A stretch of DNA of 64,000 bases. Source: AP-15 sp963774345. Lineage in GTDB: Bacteria; Pseudomonadota; Alphaproteobacteria; ATCC43930; CGMCC-115725. Both the position numbers and the translations under genes were made by a program. The stretch spans positions 248,001 to 312,000 of the forward strand of contig CAVZFB010000049.1 in NCBI GenBank assembly GCA_963774345.1, in the 5' to 3' direction. This document shows positions 1 through 8,430 of this stretch, piece after piece. The notes below the pieces were generated by a model that saw nothing but the letters and a program-made list of their open reading frames with translations, was not told the origin of the DNA and searched no databases. Within the stretch, counting starts at the first letter, position 1; each line of letters begins with the position of its first letter.

Positions 1-3000
1 GGCCAGCGCCACATTAGCGCGCAAAGTGTCGTTGAACAGATAGGTGTCCTGCGAGACCAAGGAGACCCGGCGGCGCAGATGGTCGAGCTCGAACTCGCGC
101 AGATCGACGCCGTCGATCAAAATCCGCCCGGCGCTTGGGTCCCAGAAGCGCAGCAACAAATTGGCGATCGTGGTCTTGCCGGCGCCCGAGGGTCCGACAA
201 GCGCCAATGTCGCGCCTGCCGGCACATTCAGCCGGATGTCGGTCAGCGCCGCGCGCCGCGCGCCCGGATAGGTAAAGCTCGCCCCCTCGAAGCGGATCGC
301 CGAGCCGCCTTCGGGCTCGGGCGGGCGCAGCGGGCCATCGATGACTGCGGGTCGCTCGCGATGCACGGCATAGAGCCGGCGCGTCGATGCGATCGTGTCG
401 GCCAGCTGGCGGCTGACCTGGGCGATCTCCGAGATCGGCAGAAACGACGACAAAGATAGCAGGATCAGCAGCGGCAGCATTGTTGGGGCGAGATGATGCT
501 CCGCGGCGAGCCGCGCGCCGACGACCGCGACCGCGAGCCCGCCGAGCCCGGTCACGGTTTCGAGCCGGGCGGTCTGGGCCGACAAATCGCCAAGCAGCTC
601 GAGACGGATCTTCTGATAGCCGCGCACCAGCTCCATAAAGCCGCGGCGCCGGCCGGCAACCGCCTGAAACGCGACCAGATCGTTGAGACCCTGGATCGTC
701 TCGGTCACGTACGCGCCCAGAAGCCCGAGCGCGTCCCGCGCCGTGCCGCCGAGGCGATCAATCCGCGCCCGGGTCACCACCGGCGCCAGCGCCGCGAACA
801 GCACGAACGGCAGCAAAGCGAGGGCGATCGGCCAGGCGGCAACGGCCAGAAAGATCAGCACGGTGGAGGGCACGAGCACCGCCACCAGCGCCGGCGCCAC
901 GGTGTGGGCGAAGAAATATTCGACGGTTTCGACATCCTGGCTGGCGAGCGCGATCAGATCGCCCGAGCGTCGGCGCATCAAATAGGCCGGCGCCAGGGCA
1001 TCGAGCTTGGCGAACAGCGCGATCCGCATTTCCGCCAGCAGGCGATAGGCGATGTCGTGCGCGAGCCAGGATTCGAGCCAATGGAGCAGCCCGGCCAGCG
1101 GCGCGGCGACGGCCAGTAATATCAAGAGGTAACCAAAGGGCGATGCGGTCTTAACCGCGGCTACGGCGAGCGCGCCGATGATGCCGACGCCGATAAAGGC
1201 GGCCACGCGCGCGATGCCCGAGCCGACGACGATCGCGAACCGTCGCCGCCACGGCTTGATGATCTCGACCAGGGTACCGAGCGTCGCCACCCAGCCCACG
1301 GACGCGGCCTCGACCGCGTCCGGCGCCGTCGCGGCAGCCATTTCGATCTGCTCGCGCTCGCCGGGCGCGCCCGGCGCGAGGCTGTCCTCGATCAAGGCGG
1401 TATCGTCCTCGCGCTCTTCGGCCTGAGCACCCATCAGCCGGCGATAGGGACCGTCGCGACGGATCAGCTCGGCATGCCGGCCGGATTCGACGACGCGGCC
1501 CTTATCGAGGACGAGGATGCGGTCGGTCCCGATCACGCTCGACAGCCGATGCGCCAGGATCAAGGTTGTGCGCCCGGCCGAAAGCTGGTCGAGGGCCTGC
1601 TGGATCACTGCTTCGTTTTCGGCGTCGACCGAGGACAATGCCTCGTCGAGGATCAGAATCGGCGCGTCGCGCAACAGGGCGCGGGCGATCGCCAGCCGCT
1701 GGCGCTGTCCTCCCGACAGCATGACTCCGCGCTCGCCGATCATCGTCTGATAGCCCTGCGGCAGAGCCGAGATGAACTCGTGAGCGTTGGCGTCGCGGGC
1801 GGCGGCTTCCAGTTCCTCGCGACCGGCGTCGGGCTTGCCGAGCCGCAGATTCTCTTCGACGGTGCCATGGAACAGATAGGTGTCCTGATGAACGACGGCG
1901 ATCATCCGACGTACCGCCTCGGGATCGAGCGTCTTCAGATCGCGCCCGCCGATCAGCACTGTCCCTTGTTGCGGGTCGAACAGGCGTAGCAACAGGCGCG
2001 CGACCGAGGATTTTCCCGATCCGCTTGGCCCGACGATGCCGATTTTCTCGCCGGCGGCGACGGTAAATGAGAGCCCGTCATGGGCCGCGCCGCGGCCGCC
2101 GGGATAGGCGAAATGAACATCTTCGAAAGCGATCGTGGGCATTAGCGGAACGACCGTCTGGAAATTCGGCGGGTGCGGCTGCACCAGCGGCTCGGCGGCC
2201 AACAATGCGTTGATGCCGGCCGCGGCCGACTGCCCGACCATCCCTTGATGCAGCACCGTGCGCAGGTCGCGCAGTGGTCGGAACACTTCGGTTCCGGCCA
2301 TCAGCACGATCAACAATGCCTGGATGCTCATCAGTCCGTGCGACACCCGCCACACGCCGAGCGCCAGTGCGGCGGCGGCGCCGATCGCCACCCCGCAATC
2401 GGTGATGCCGCGGGTCATCACTCCGGTCGACAGCACGCGCAGGGTGCTGTCGCACAGCTCGCGAGCCTTGTCGGCGAGCCGCATGCCAAAGGCCCGGCTC
2501 TGACCGAACGCCTTCAAGGTCGGCAGGCCTTGGACGCCGTCGAGAAACTCTGAGCCGAAAGCTTTGAGGGCCCGTTGGCGCCCGTGGCTGTTACGCTGCT
2601 CGAGATGCACGAAGACGGTCGGCGCGAGCAGGGTTACTAAGGCAAAGACCAGCATCACCGTCGCCACCGGGACGTCCCAGAACGCGATGAAGACAAAGAT
2701 CGCAATCGGCGTCAGGACGGCGATCGACAATTGCGGCACGTATTGGCCGAAAAAGGTCTGCAATTGTTCGACGCCGTCGACGATCGACAGCATGACCCCG
2801 CCGGTGCGCTCGCCGGCGAACCAGGCCGGCCCGAGTTCGGCAATCTTGTCATAGAGGCGGCCGCGCAAGGTCTCCTGCACCCGCGTCGCGGTGCGGTGCG
2901 AGACCATCGCGCGGTGGTGCTCGATAAATCCGCGCAGCAGCACCGCGGCGGCGACCCCCACGGCCGGGATCGCCACGGCGAGAAACCCGGCGCCGTTGAG

Positions 3001-3138
3001 GACGTGTGACAACAGCACGCCGAGGATCGCAAAGCGGGCGATGCCGACGACCGAGGCGACGAGCCCGAGCAGGATCGCGAAGACGATCCATCCACGCAAC
3101 CCGCGCGTCAGCTCCCACAGACGTCGGTCGAAGTACAT
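1..3138 (-). CDS. Fused double-cassette ABC exporter (CydDC-like), partial
   Basis: One uninterrupted frame runs from ATG 3138 off the left edge, at least 1046 codons. It reads TMD1 (about 3138-2200), NBD1 (about 2130-1440; Walker A GPSGSGKSS, signature LSGGQRQRLAIARALL, Walker B ILILDEALSS), a charged linker, TMD2 (about 1290-400) and the start of NBD2 (Walker A GPSGAGKTT near 200-170). The C-terminal signature and Walker B of NBD2 lie outside the window. TMD-NBD-TMD-NBD in one chain is a full exporter. TMD1 resembles CydD (EVFRPLRDL motif) and TMD2 resembles CydC, so a cysteine/glutathione exporter needed for cytochrome bd assembly is the best guess; a general lipid or drug exporter is the alternative. 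It is transcribed leftward, away from the exopolysaccharide operon. Confidence 0.8.
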   Translation of the reverse strand, partial: MYFDRRLWELTRGLRGWIVFAILLGLVASVVGIARFAILGVLLSHVLNGAGFLAVAIPAVGVAAAVLLRGFIEHHRAMVSHRTATRVQETLRGRLYDKIAELGPAWFAGERTGGVMLSIVDGVEQLQTFFGQYVPQLSIAVLTPIAIFVFIAFWDVPVATVMLVFALVTLLAPTVFVHLEQRNSHGRQRALKAFGSEFLDGVQGLPTLKAFGQSRAFGMRLADKARELCDSTLRVLSTGVMTRGITDCGVAIGAAAALALGVWRVSHGLMSIQALLIVLMAGTEVFRPLRDLRTVLHQGMVGQSAAAGINALLAAEPLVQPHPPNFQTVVPLMPTIAFEDVHFAYPGGRGAAHDGLSFTVAAGEKIGIVGPSGSGKSSVARLLLRLFDPQQGTVLIGGRDLKTLDPEAVRRMIAVVHQDTYLFHGTVEENLRLGKPDAGREELEAAARDANAHEFISALPQGYQTMIGERGVMLSGGQRQRLAIARALLRDAPILILDEALSSVDAENEAVIQQALDQLSAGRTTLILAHRLSSVIGTDRILVLDKGRVVESGRHAELIRRDGPYRRLMGAQAEEREDDTALIEDSLAPGAPGEREQIEMAAATAPDAVEAASVGWVATLGTLVEIIKPWRRRFAIVVGSGIARVAAFIGVGIIGALAVAAVKTASPFGYLLILLAVAAPLAGLLHWLESWLAHDIAYRLLAEMRIALFAKLDALAPAYLMRRRSGDLIALASQDVETVEYFFAHTVAPALVAVLVPSTVLIFLAVAAWPIALALLPFVLFAALAPVVTRARIDRLGGTARDALGLLGAYVTETIQGLNDLVAFQAVAGRRRGFMELVRGYQKIRLELLGDLSAQTARLETVTGLGGLAVAVVGARLAAEHHLAPTMLPLLILLSLSSFLPISEIAQVSRQLADTIASTRRLYAVHRERPAVIDGPLRPPEPEGGSAIRFEGASFTYPGARRAALTDIRLNVPAGATLALVGPSGAGKTTIANLLLRFWDPSAGRILIDGVDLREFELDHLRRRVSLVSQDTYLFNDTLRANVALA

Positions 3139-3572
3139 CGGCGCTACTCCCTCGTACGACCATGATGATAGCCGACAATCCTGGTTCTTCAGGTGAATTA
3201 TCGATGCGCCGGGCCGATGCCGATATAATGCGGCAGTCGGACCCGCTCGATCTGCCCCGGGCAGCGTGGGCGCGGTGATCGGCCGGATTCAGCATCTTCG
3301 ACCACTGCCGCCACGCGCTCGCCAGTACGCGGACCCGCGGCAGGTATCTCCGACCCGGAGCCCGCCGCGATCCTGCTCCGCTCCGCGTTGCTGCTCAATG
3401 ACGGCGAGCGGCGACTGCTCGAGGATCGTCGACACCGCCGCGCCGTCATCCGCGGTGCTGCTGCCGCGTTCTACTGGACGGCCGGTCTCTTTGCTGCTAC
3501 TATACTCATGGGTTATGGGCAGCGCCGTCGCGACTCGCGACGGTTAACGATATTGGAAATCTCCAATCAGCA
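3139..3572. other. Intergenic region between divergent genes
   Basis: This 434-base region separates the leftward ABC exporter from the rightward sugar transferase and should hold both promoters. Short open frames occur on both strands but none has a convincing start, ribosome site or recognisable product. No sigma-54 site with correct -24/-12 spacing was found. Confidence 0.5.
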
Positions 3573-4982
3573 ATGCAGCTCAGACTGTTCAGACATTTTG
3601 TCCCTATTTCGGTCGTGTTGCTGGTGTCGTCGGACGCTCTGCTGATAACTGGCGCGCTCTACCAGATGTTGTCTCAGTCGAACGAGAATACGCCGTTAAT
3701 ATTTGGCGTCGCGAGCTTCCCCGCCCAGTTCGCCACGGGCTTCTCGATCGCGGCGGTCGGCGCGATGGTTTCCATCGGTCTCTATGGGGAACAGACTTTT
3801 GTCGATTTTCGGCTGCTGATCGGCAAGATCGCGGTCGCCTTCGTGCTGGTGCTGATGCTCGTCCTGGTCTCGGCATCCTTATGGCGCGAAGGGTTTGAAC
3901 AGCTGCCAGACACTGGAAATCTGCCGTTGAAGGCAGCCTTGGTTTGGCTCGGCTGCATATCGGTGACGCGCGGGACCTTTCTGGTGACCCTGGGCCGCGG
4001 GCTGCTGAAGCGGCGGATCATCGTCCTCGGCAACGGAACCCAAGCGGCGCGCATTGCCAAATTGGTCGAGGCCGGCGAGAATCAGCATTTCACACCGGTG
4101 TTTTTTGTGCGGACGCCGGACGAGCGCGCCGCGGTTGGGGCCGACGCGCCGGGGTGGTCGCAGGGCGATCCCGACTCGCTTGCCGATCTCGCCTACCGCC
4201 TTAGCGCCAGCGAAGTCGTGGTCGCGACCGACGACCGCCGAGGCCTGCCCGTTCGTCAATTGCTGCATTGCAAGCTGGCTGGCATCAGAGTGACCGATTT
4301 CCTGGACTTCTGGGAGCGCGAGACGAGAACGGTCGACCTCGAGGCCTTGCGCCCCAGCTGGCTATTTTATTCCGACGGCTTCCGCTGCGGCATCGTCGAC
4401 GAGGGGCTGAAACGCGCCTTCGACATCGCGGTCAGCCTGGCCCTGCTGATTTTCTCGCTGCCGCTGCTGGCGGCGACCACCTGCTTGATCAAGCTCGACA
4501 GCTCAGGGCCGATCCTCTACCGCCAGGACCGGGTCGGATCGCGCGGCAAGGTTTTCTCGATCTTCAAATTCCGCAGCATGCGGGTGGATGCCGAACTGGA
4601 CGGCAGCCCCAAATGGGCGGTGAAAGGCGATCCGCGGGTCACCCGAGTCGGGGCGATCATCCGTAAGCTGCGCATCGACGAGCTTCCGCAAATTCTCAAC
4701 GTCCTGCGCGGCGATATGAGCTTTGTCGGGCCGCGCCCGGAGCGCCCCTTTTTTGTCGCCAATCTGACCGAGGCCGTTCCCTACTATGCCGAGCGGCACT
4801 GGGCTCGCCCTGGCATCACCGGTTGGGCGCAGATCAACTATCCCTATGGCGCCTCGATCGAGGATGCGCGACGTAAGCTTTCTTTCGACCTGTACTACGT
4901 AAAAAATCAAAGCATTTTCTTGGATTTTTTAATATTGCTGCAGACGGCGCGGGTGATATTCTGGAATCACGGCGCAAGATAG
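3573..4982 (+). CDS. PEP-CTERM-type exopolysaccharide sugar transferase
   Basis: The 469-residue protein has an N-terminal membrane region (about four to five helices, residues 1-130), a Rossmann-like middle (LGNGTQAARIAKLVEAG) and a C-terminal bacterial sugar transferase domain (about 270-469). The transferase part carries the membrane-reentrant helix preceding YRQDRVG and the motifs FKFRSM, RKLRIDELPQ and GPRPERP of the WcaJ/PglC group. The start (LFRHFVP) matches the PEP-CTERM-associated EpsB-type family (TIGR03013). It probably moves a sugar-1-phosphate onto undecaprenyl phosphate at the inner membrane, the first step of exopolysaccharide repeat assembly. It is the first gene of an operon with prsK, prsR and prsT. 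No exosortase or other glycosyltransferase is in the window. Confidence 0.85.
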   Translation: MQLRLFRHFVPISVVLLVSSDALLITGALYQMLSQSNENTPLIFGVASFPAQFATGFSIAAVGAMVSIGLYGEQTFVDFRLLIGKIAVAFVLVLMLVLVSASLWREGFEQLPDTGNLPLKAALVWLGCISVTRGTFLVTLGRGLLKRRIIVLGNGTQAARIAKLVEAGENQHFTPVFFVRTPDERAAVGADAPGWSQGDPDSLADLAYRLSASEVVVATDDRRGLPVRQLLHCKLAGIRVTDFLDFWERETRTVDLEALRPSWLFYSDGFRCGIVDEGLKRAFDIAVSLALLIFSLPLLAATTCLIKLDSSGPILYRQDRVGSRGKVFSIFKFRSMRVDAELDGSPKWAVKGDPRVTRVGAIIRKLRIDELPQILNVLRGDMSFVGPRPERPFFVANLTEAVPYYAERHWARPGITGWAQINYPYGASIEDARRKLSFDLYYVKNQSIFLDFLILLQTARVIFWNHGAR

Positions 4983-4992
4983 GACAACGAAG

Positions 4993-7035
4993 CTGGCAAG
5001 ACCCGTCGTCGAAACAGTTTATTCAGGAAGTGCGCTAGCGTTCGTCCTGATAATCATGCTGATGGTTTTGCGAGGCCGGACCAGTCGAACCGGTGCCGCA
5101 ATCATCGGCTGCTGCCTGGCTTCGGCCGCTTGGGCGGCGGCGACGGCGGCGACGGGGGCCCTTCCGGTCGGCGTTCCGGCGCTCCTCGATAGTGTCCGGC
5201 TTTCCGCGTGGTTGTTGTTCGCGGTGGCGCTGGTAACTGTACATGCCGGCGACGGCTCGGAGGTCGGGAGGCGCTACCTGGTCGCGGCGGCGGTTTTCTG
5301 CGCCGCTGCGATCGCGATCGACCTCTGGACGCTGACTCTCGGTGGAGATGTCGCGACCCTCTACGCACAGCTGCTGGTCCGCGTCGGGTTCGGCGTCTTC
5401 GGGCTGCTGACGATCGAGAACCTGTGGCGTAACACTGCCTCATCGCGGCGCTGGCACGTATGGCCGGTGTGCCTGGCTCTGGGCCTGCTTTACGCCTACG
5501 AGCTGTTCTTCTTCTCGGACGTGTTCATCACCCGCGGCCGGATCGACCCAGGCCTGGCGCTCGGGCGGGCGATCGCCGCGGCGTTCATGACACCTCTGCT
5601 GGCGCTGGCCATGGTCCGCAACCGTGAGTGGCGGATCGATATTCATGTGTCCCGGCAAGTTGTGCTGCACACCGTCACCCTGGTCGCGAGCGGATGCTTT
5701 CTGTTGGCCGTGGCCATTGTCGGAATGCTGCTGCGCGGGTTCGGCGGCGACTGGGGTCTGGTGCTGCAGCTGGCAATGCTGTTCGGCAGCATCGTCGTGC
5801 TGGTCACGGTGCTGTCTTCGGGAAGCTTCCGGCAGCGGCTGAAATTGCTGATCTCGCGAAACTTCTTCACCCATCGCTACGATTATCGCGTTGAGTGGCT
5901 CAAATTCATCGACTTGGTATCGGCGCCACGGGAGGCCGAAGAGCTGCAGGTCAGGATCATTCGCGCACTCGCCGAATTCGTCGACAGCCCGAGCGGGATG
6001 CTGTGGTCGTTGGCGCCGGGGACCGGCTACAGCCCGACCGCGACATGGAAGCTTCGCGCCGACGATGGGGCGAAGGTGGCGGTCGACAACCCGTTCGTGG
6101 CAGGCTTTCGCAACGGCGGTTGGATTCAAGAACATTCGCCCGACGCGGCAGGCGAGGCCTGGCTGTTCGCCTCGCCTCGGGCTTGGCTGGCCGTCCCGTT
6201 GGCGCATCGCCACGAAATTGTCGGCTTTGTCGTGCTCGATCGTCCGACCCATCCGGTCGGGCTCGATTGGGAGGCGTTCGATCTACTGCGCGCGGCCGGC
6301 CGCCAGGCCGCTAGCTATCTCGCCGAAGAGCGCTCGACCAAAGGTTTGCGCGACACAGAGCTGTTGACCGAATACAGCAAGCGGTTCGCCTTCGTCGTGC
6401 ACGACATCAAGAATCTCGCAAGCCAACTCGGTCTGATCGTGTCTAATGCCCGCCGCTACATCGACGACCCCGACTTCCAGCGCGACATGCTGCAGACCGT
6501 CGAGGATTCGGTGGCGCGCATGAACAACCTGCTGAGCCAGCTCAAGGCCAATGCTGCGCCTCGGGCAACCCCGCTCGCCAACCCCGAGGCCATCGTGGCC
6601 GCAGTCGCAGGCGAGTTCGCATCCGGGTCGGTGATCGTCGAGACCAGTGGTGACGATCCGGGAACAGCCGTTGCGATCGCTCCCGAACGGCTGCGCTCGG
6701 CGCTTACCCATCTGGTCCAAAACGCACTCGACGCCTCACCGCCGGACGGCCCGGTCACCATCTCGACGCGCCGGCTCGGCAGCCAATTCACCATCGCCGT
6801 CGTCGATCGTGGCGCCGGCATGAACGAAACCTTCATTCGCGATGAGCTATTCCTGCCGTTCCGTTCGACGAAATCGGGCGGCTACGGGATCGGCGCCTTT
6901 CAAACTCGCGAGCTGATCCGCATGGCAGGAGGCGACCTCGAGGTGATTTCCGAGCCAGGAGCGGGCACGACGATGCGCATCGCCTTGCCCGTGGTCCTCG
7001 ACCACGAGACGGCGACCCGCTCCGCCGCGGCCTGA
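4993..7035 (+). CDS. prsK: PEP-CTERM system histidine kinase PrsK
   Basis: This membrane histidine kinase has an N-terminal multi-helix membrane region (about the first 270 residues), a GAF-like domain (about 300-430) and a kinase core with phospho-acceptor motif VVHDIKNL, N-box HLVQNALDAS, G-boxes DRGAGM and GGYGIGAF. HDIKN is typical of PrsK (TIGR02916). The first ATG in frame is 5056, but it would cut into the first membrane helix and has no ribosome site. The frame continues upstream as ARPVVETVYSGSALAFVL, and CTG 4993 sits eight bases after AGGA, which overlaps the stop of the preceding gene. I therefore place the start at 4993 as a non-standard start. PrsR follows six bases downstream. 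The input signal is unknown. Confidence 0.88.
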   Translation: MARPVVETVYSGSALAFVLIIMLMVLRGRTSRTGAAIIGCCLASAAWAAATAATGALPVGVPALLDSVRLSAWLLFAVALVTVHAGDGSEVGRRYLVAAAVFCAAAIAIDLWTLTLGGDVATLYAQLLVRVGFGVFGLLTIENLWRNTASSRRWHVWPVCLALGLLYAYELFFFSDVFITRGRIDPGLALGRAIAAAFMTPLLALAMVRNREWRIDIHVSRQVVLHTVTLVASGCFLLAVAIVGMLLRGFGGDWGLVLQLAMLFGSIVVLVTVLSSGSFRQRLKLLISRNFFTHRYDYRVEWLKFIDLVSAPREAEELQVRIIRALAEFVDSPSGMLWSLAPGTGYSPTATWKLRADDGAKVAVDNPFVAGFRNGGWIQEHSPDAAGEAWLFASPRAWLAVPLAHRHEIVGFVVLDRPTHPVGLDWEAFDLLRAAGRQAASYLAEERSTKGLRDTELLTEYSKRFAFVVHDIKNLASQLGLIVSNARRYIDDPDFQRDMLQTVEDSVARMNNLLSQLKANAAPRATPLANPEAIVAAVAGEFASGSVIVETSGDDPGTAVAIAPERLRSALTHLVQNALDASPPDGPVTISTRRLGSQFTIAVVDRGAGMNETFIRDELFLPFRSTKSGGYGIGAFQTRELIRMAGGDLEVISEPGAGTTMRIALPVVLDHETATRSAAA

Positions 7036-7040
7036 GAACC

Positions 7041-8402
7041 ATGCGGCCAGCCGCGAAATCGTTACTGATCGTCGATGACGACAGTGGGCTGTTGCGCCAG
7101 CTTCGCTGGGCTTTTGCCGACCATAAGGTGTACCCGGCCGCGAGCCGCCACGAAGCGATCGAGATCATCAGGGCGGCCTCGGTTCCGGTAGCCATTCTCG
7201 ATCTCGGGCTTCCTCCGGATCCGGACGGCGCCTCGGAGGGTTTGGCGACATTGACGGAAATTCGAGAAATCGCTCCGGCAACCAAGGTCATCATCGCCAC
7301 CGGCAACGAAACCCGCGAGCATGCGCTGCGCGCGATTGCGCTCGGCGCTTACGATTTTTATCAGAAGCCGATCGACATCGACGTGTTGCGAATGATCGTC
7401 GGTCGCGCTGAGCAAATGTTCGAGCTCGAGGCCGAAAACCGCAGGCTCAACGAAGCCGCGACGGCATCGCCGGTAGACGGCATCATCGCTCAAAGCCCCG
7501 AAATGCTGCAGGTGCTGCGTAATATCGAGAAGCTTGCGCCGACCGACGTAGCGGTGTTGCTGTTGGGCGAAAGCGGCACTGGAAAAGAGTTGCTCGCCCG
7601 GGCGCTTCATAAGCTGAGCCCACGCGCCCACGCGCCGTTTATCCCGATTAATTGCGCGGCAATTCCCGAGACATTGCTCGAGAGCGAGCTGTTCGGGCAT
7701 GAAAAAGGCGCCTTCACCGGGGCGGTCAGGCAAACCATCGGCCGGATCGAAAGTGCGCATCGCGGCACGCTGTTCCTCGACGAAATCGGCGATTTGCCGC
7801 TGCCTATGCAGGTGAAGCTGCTGCGCTTTCTGCAGGATCAGATCGTCGAGCGGGTCGGCGGCCGCAAGCAGGTTCAGGTGGACGTGCGGATCGTATGCGC
7901 AACAAACCAGGACCTCGATCGAATGCTGGTTGAAGGCCGCTTTCGCGAAGATCTGTTCTATCGGCTCAATGAGGTCGCTCTGCGGGTTCCACCGCTGCGC
8001 GAACGGCCGGCCGATGCCGTAGTCCTGGCAACCTTCTTCCTACACCGCTATGCCGGTGAATACGGGCGCGGCACCCGCGGCATTAGTTCGTCGGCGCTCG
8101 CAGCGATTAAGGACCATCACTGGCCCGGCAACGTGCGCGAACTTGAAAACCGCGTAAAGCGCGCGGTTGTGATGACCGAAGGCGCGCTGGTCTCGGCCGC
8201 GGACCTCGACCTGTCGACCAGCGAAGACGAGGGAAAATCCCTCGACATCCGCTCGGCGCGGAGCCGCGCCGAGCGCGAGGTCATTCAATTGGCCCTGGCC
8301 CAGGCAGGCTCCAATTTGTCGAAAGCGGCCAAATTGCTCGGCATAAGCCGACCCACGCTCTACGATTTGATGCAGCAGCACCAGCTCGGCCTCGACGCCT
8401 GA
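7041..8402 (+). CDS. prsR: PEP-CTERM sigma-54 response regulator PrsR
   Basis: The 453-residue NtrC-type regulator has a receiver domain (1-120; acidic pocket VDDD, phospho-acceptor in AILDLGLPP, lysine in YQKPID), an AAA+ sigma-54 activation domain (about 150-380; Walker A GESGTGKE, loop GAFTGA, Walker B LFLDEIGDLP, arginine region FREDLFYRL) and a C-terminal Fis-type HTH (LSKAAKLLGISRPTLYDLM). All catalytic motifs are present, so it should hydrolyse ATP and open sigma-54 promoters after phosphorylation by PrsK. It starts five bases after the prsK stop, suggesting coupled translation. In known PEP-CTERM/exosortase systems this pair controls exopolysaccharide and sorted-protein genes; its targets are not visible here. 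Confidence 0.92.
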   Translation: MRPAAKSLLIVDDDSGLLRQLRWAFADHKVYPAASRHEAIEIIRAASVPVAILDLGLPPDPDGASEGLATLTEIREIAPATKVIIATGNETREHALRAIALGAYDFYQKPIDIDVLRMIVGRAEQMFELEAENRRLNEAATASPVDGIIAQSPEMLQVLRNIEKLAPTDVAVLLLGESGTGKELLARALHKLSPRAHAPFIPINCAAIPETLLESELFGHEKGAFTGAVRQTIGRIESAHRGTLFLDEIGDLPLPMQVKLLRFLQDQIVERVGGRKQVQVDVRIVCATNQDLDRMLVEGRFREDLFYRLNEVALRVPPLRERPADAVVLATFFLHRYAGEYGRGTRGISSSALAAIKDHHWPGNVRELENRVKRAVVMTEGALVSAADLDLSTSEDEGKSLDIRSARSRAEREVIQLALAQAGSNLSKAAKLLGISRPTLYDLMQQHQLGLDA

Positions 8403-8430
8403 TGGCCGCAGGCGGGTGAAAGGAAATCCG

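Noticed and set aside
3470..3500. Possible sigma-54 promoter (GG...GC) before the sugar transferase, to be driven by PrsR
   Set aside because: The GG to GC spacing is 11 bases, not 10, and the -24 element does not match.
5440..6252. Leftward 270-residue frame opposite prsK
   Set aside because: It is the mirror of a well-supported gene with strong domain motifs; it is rich in Gln/Arg/His as expected of a GC-rich antisense frame.
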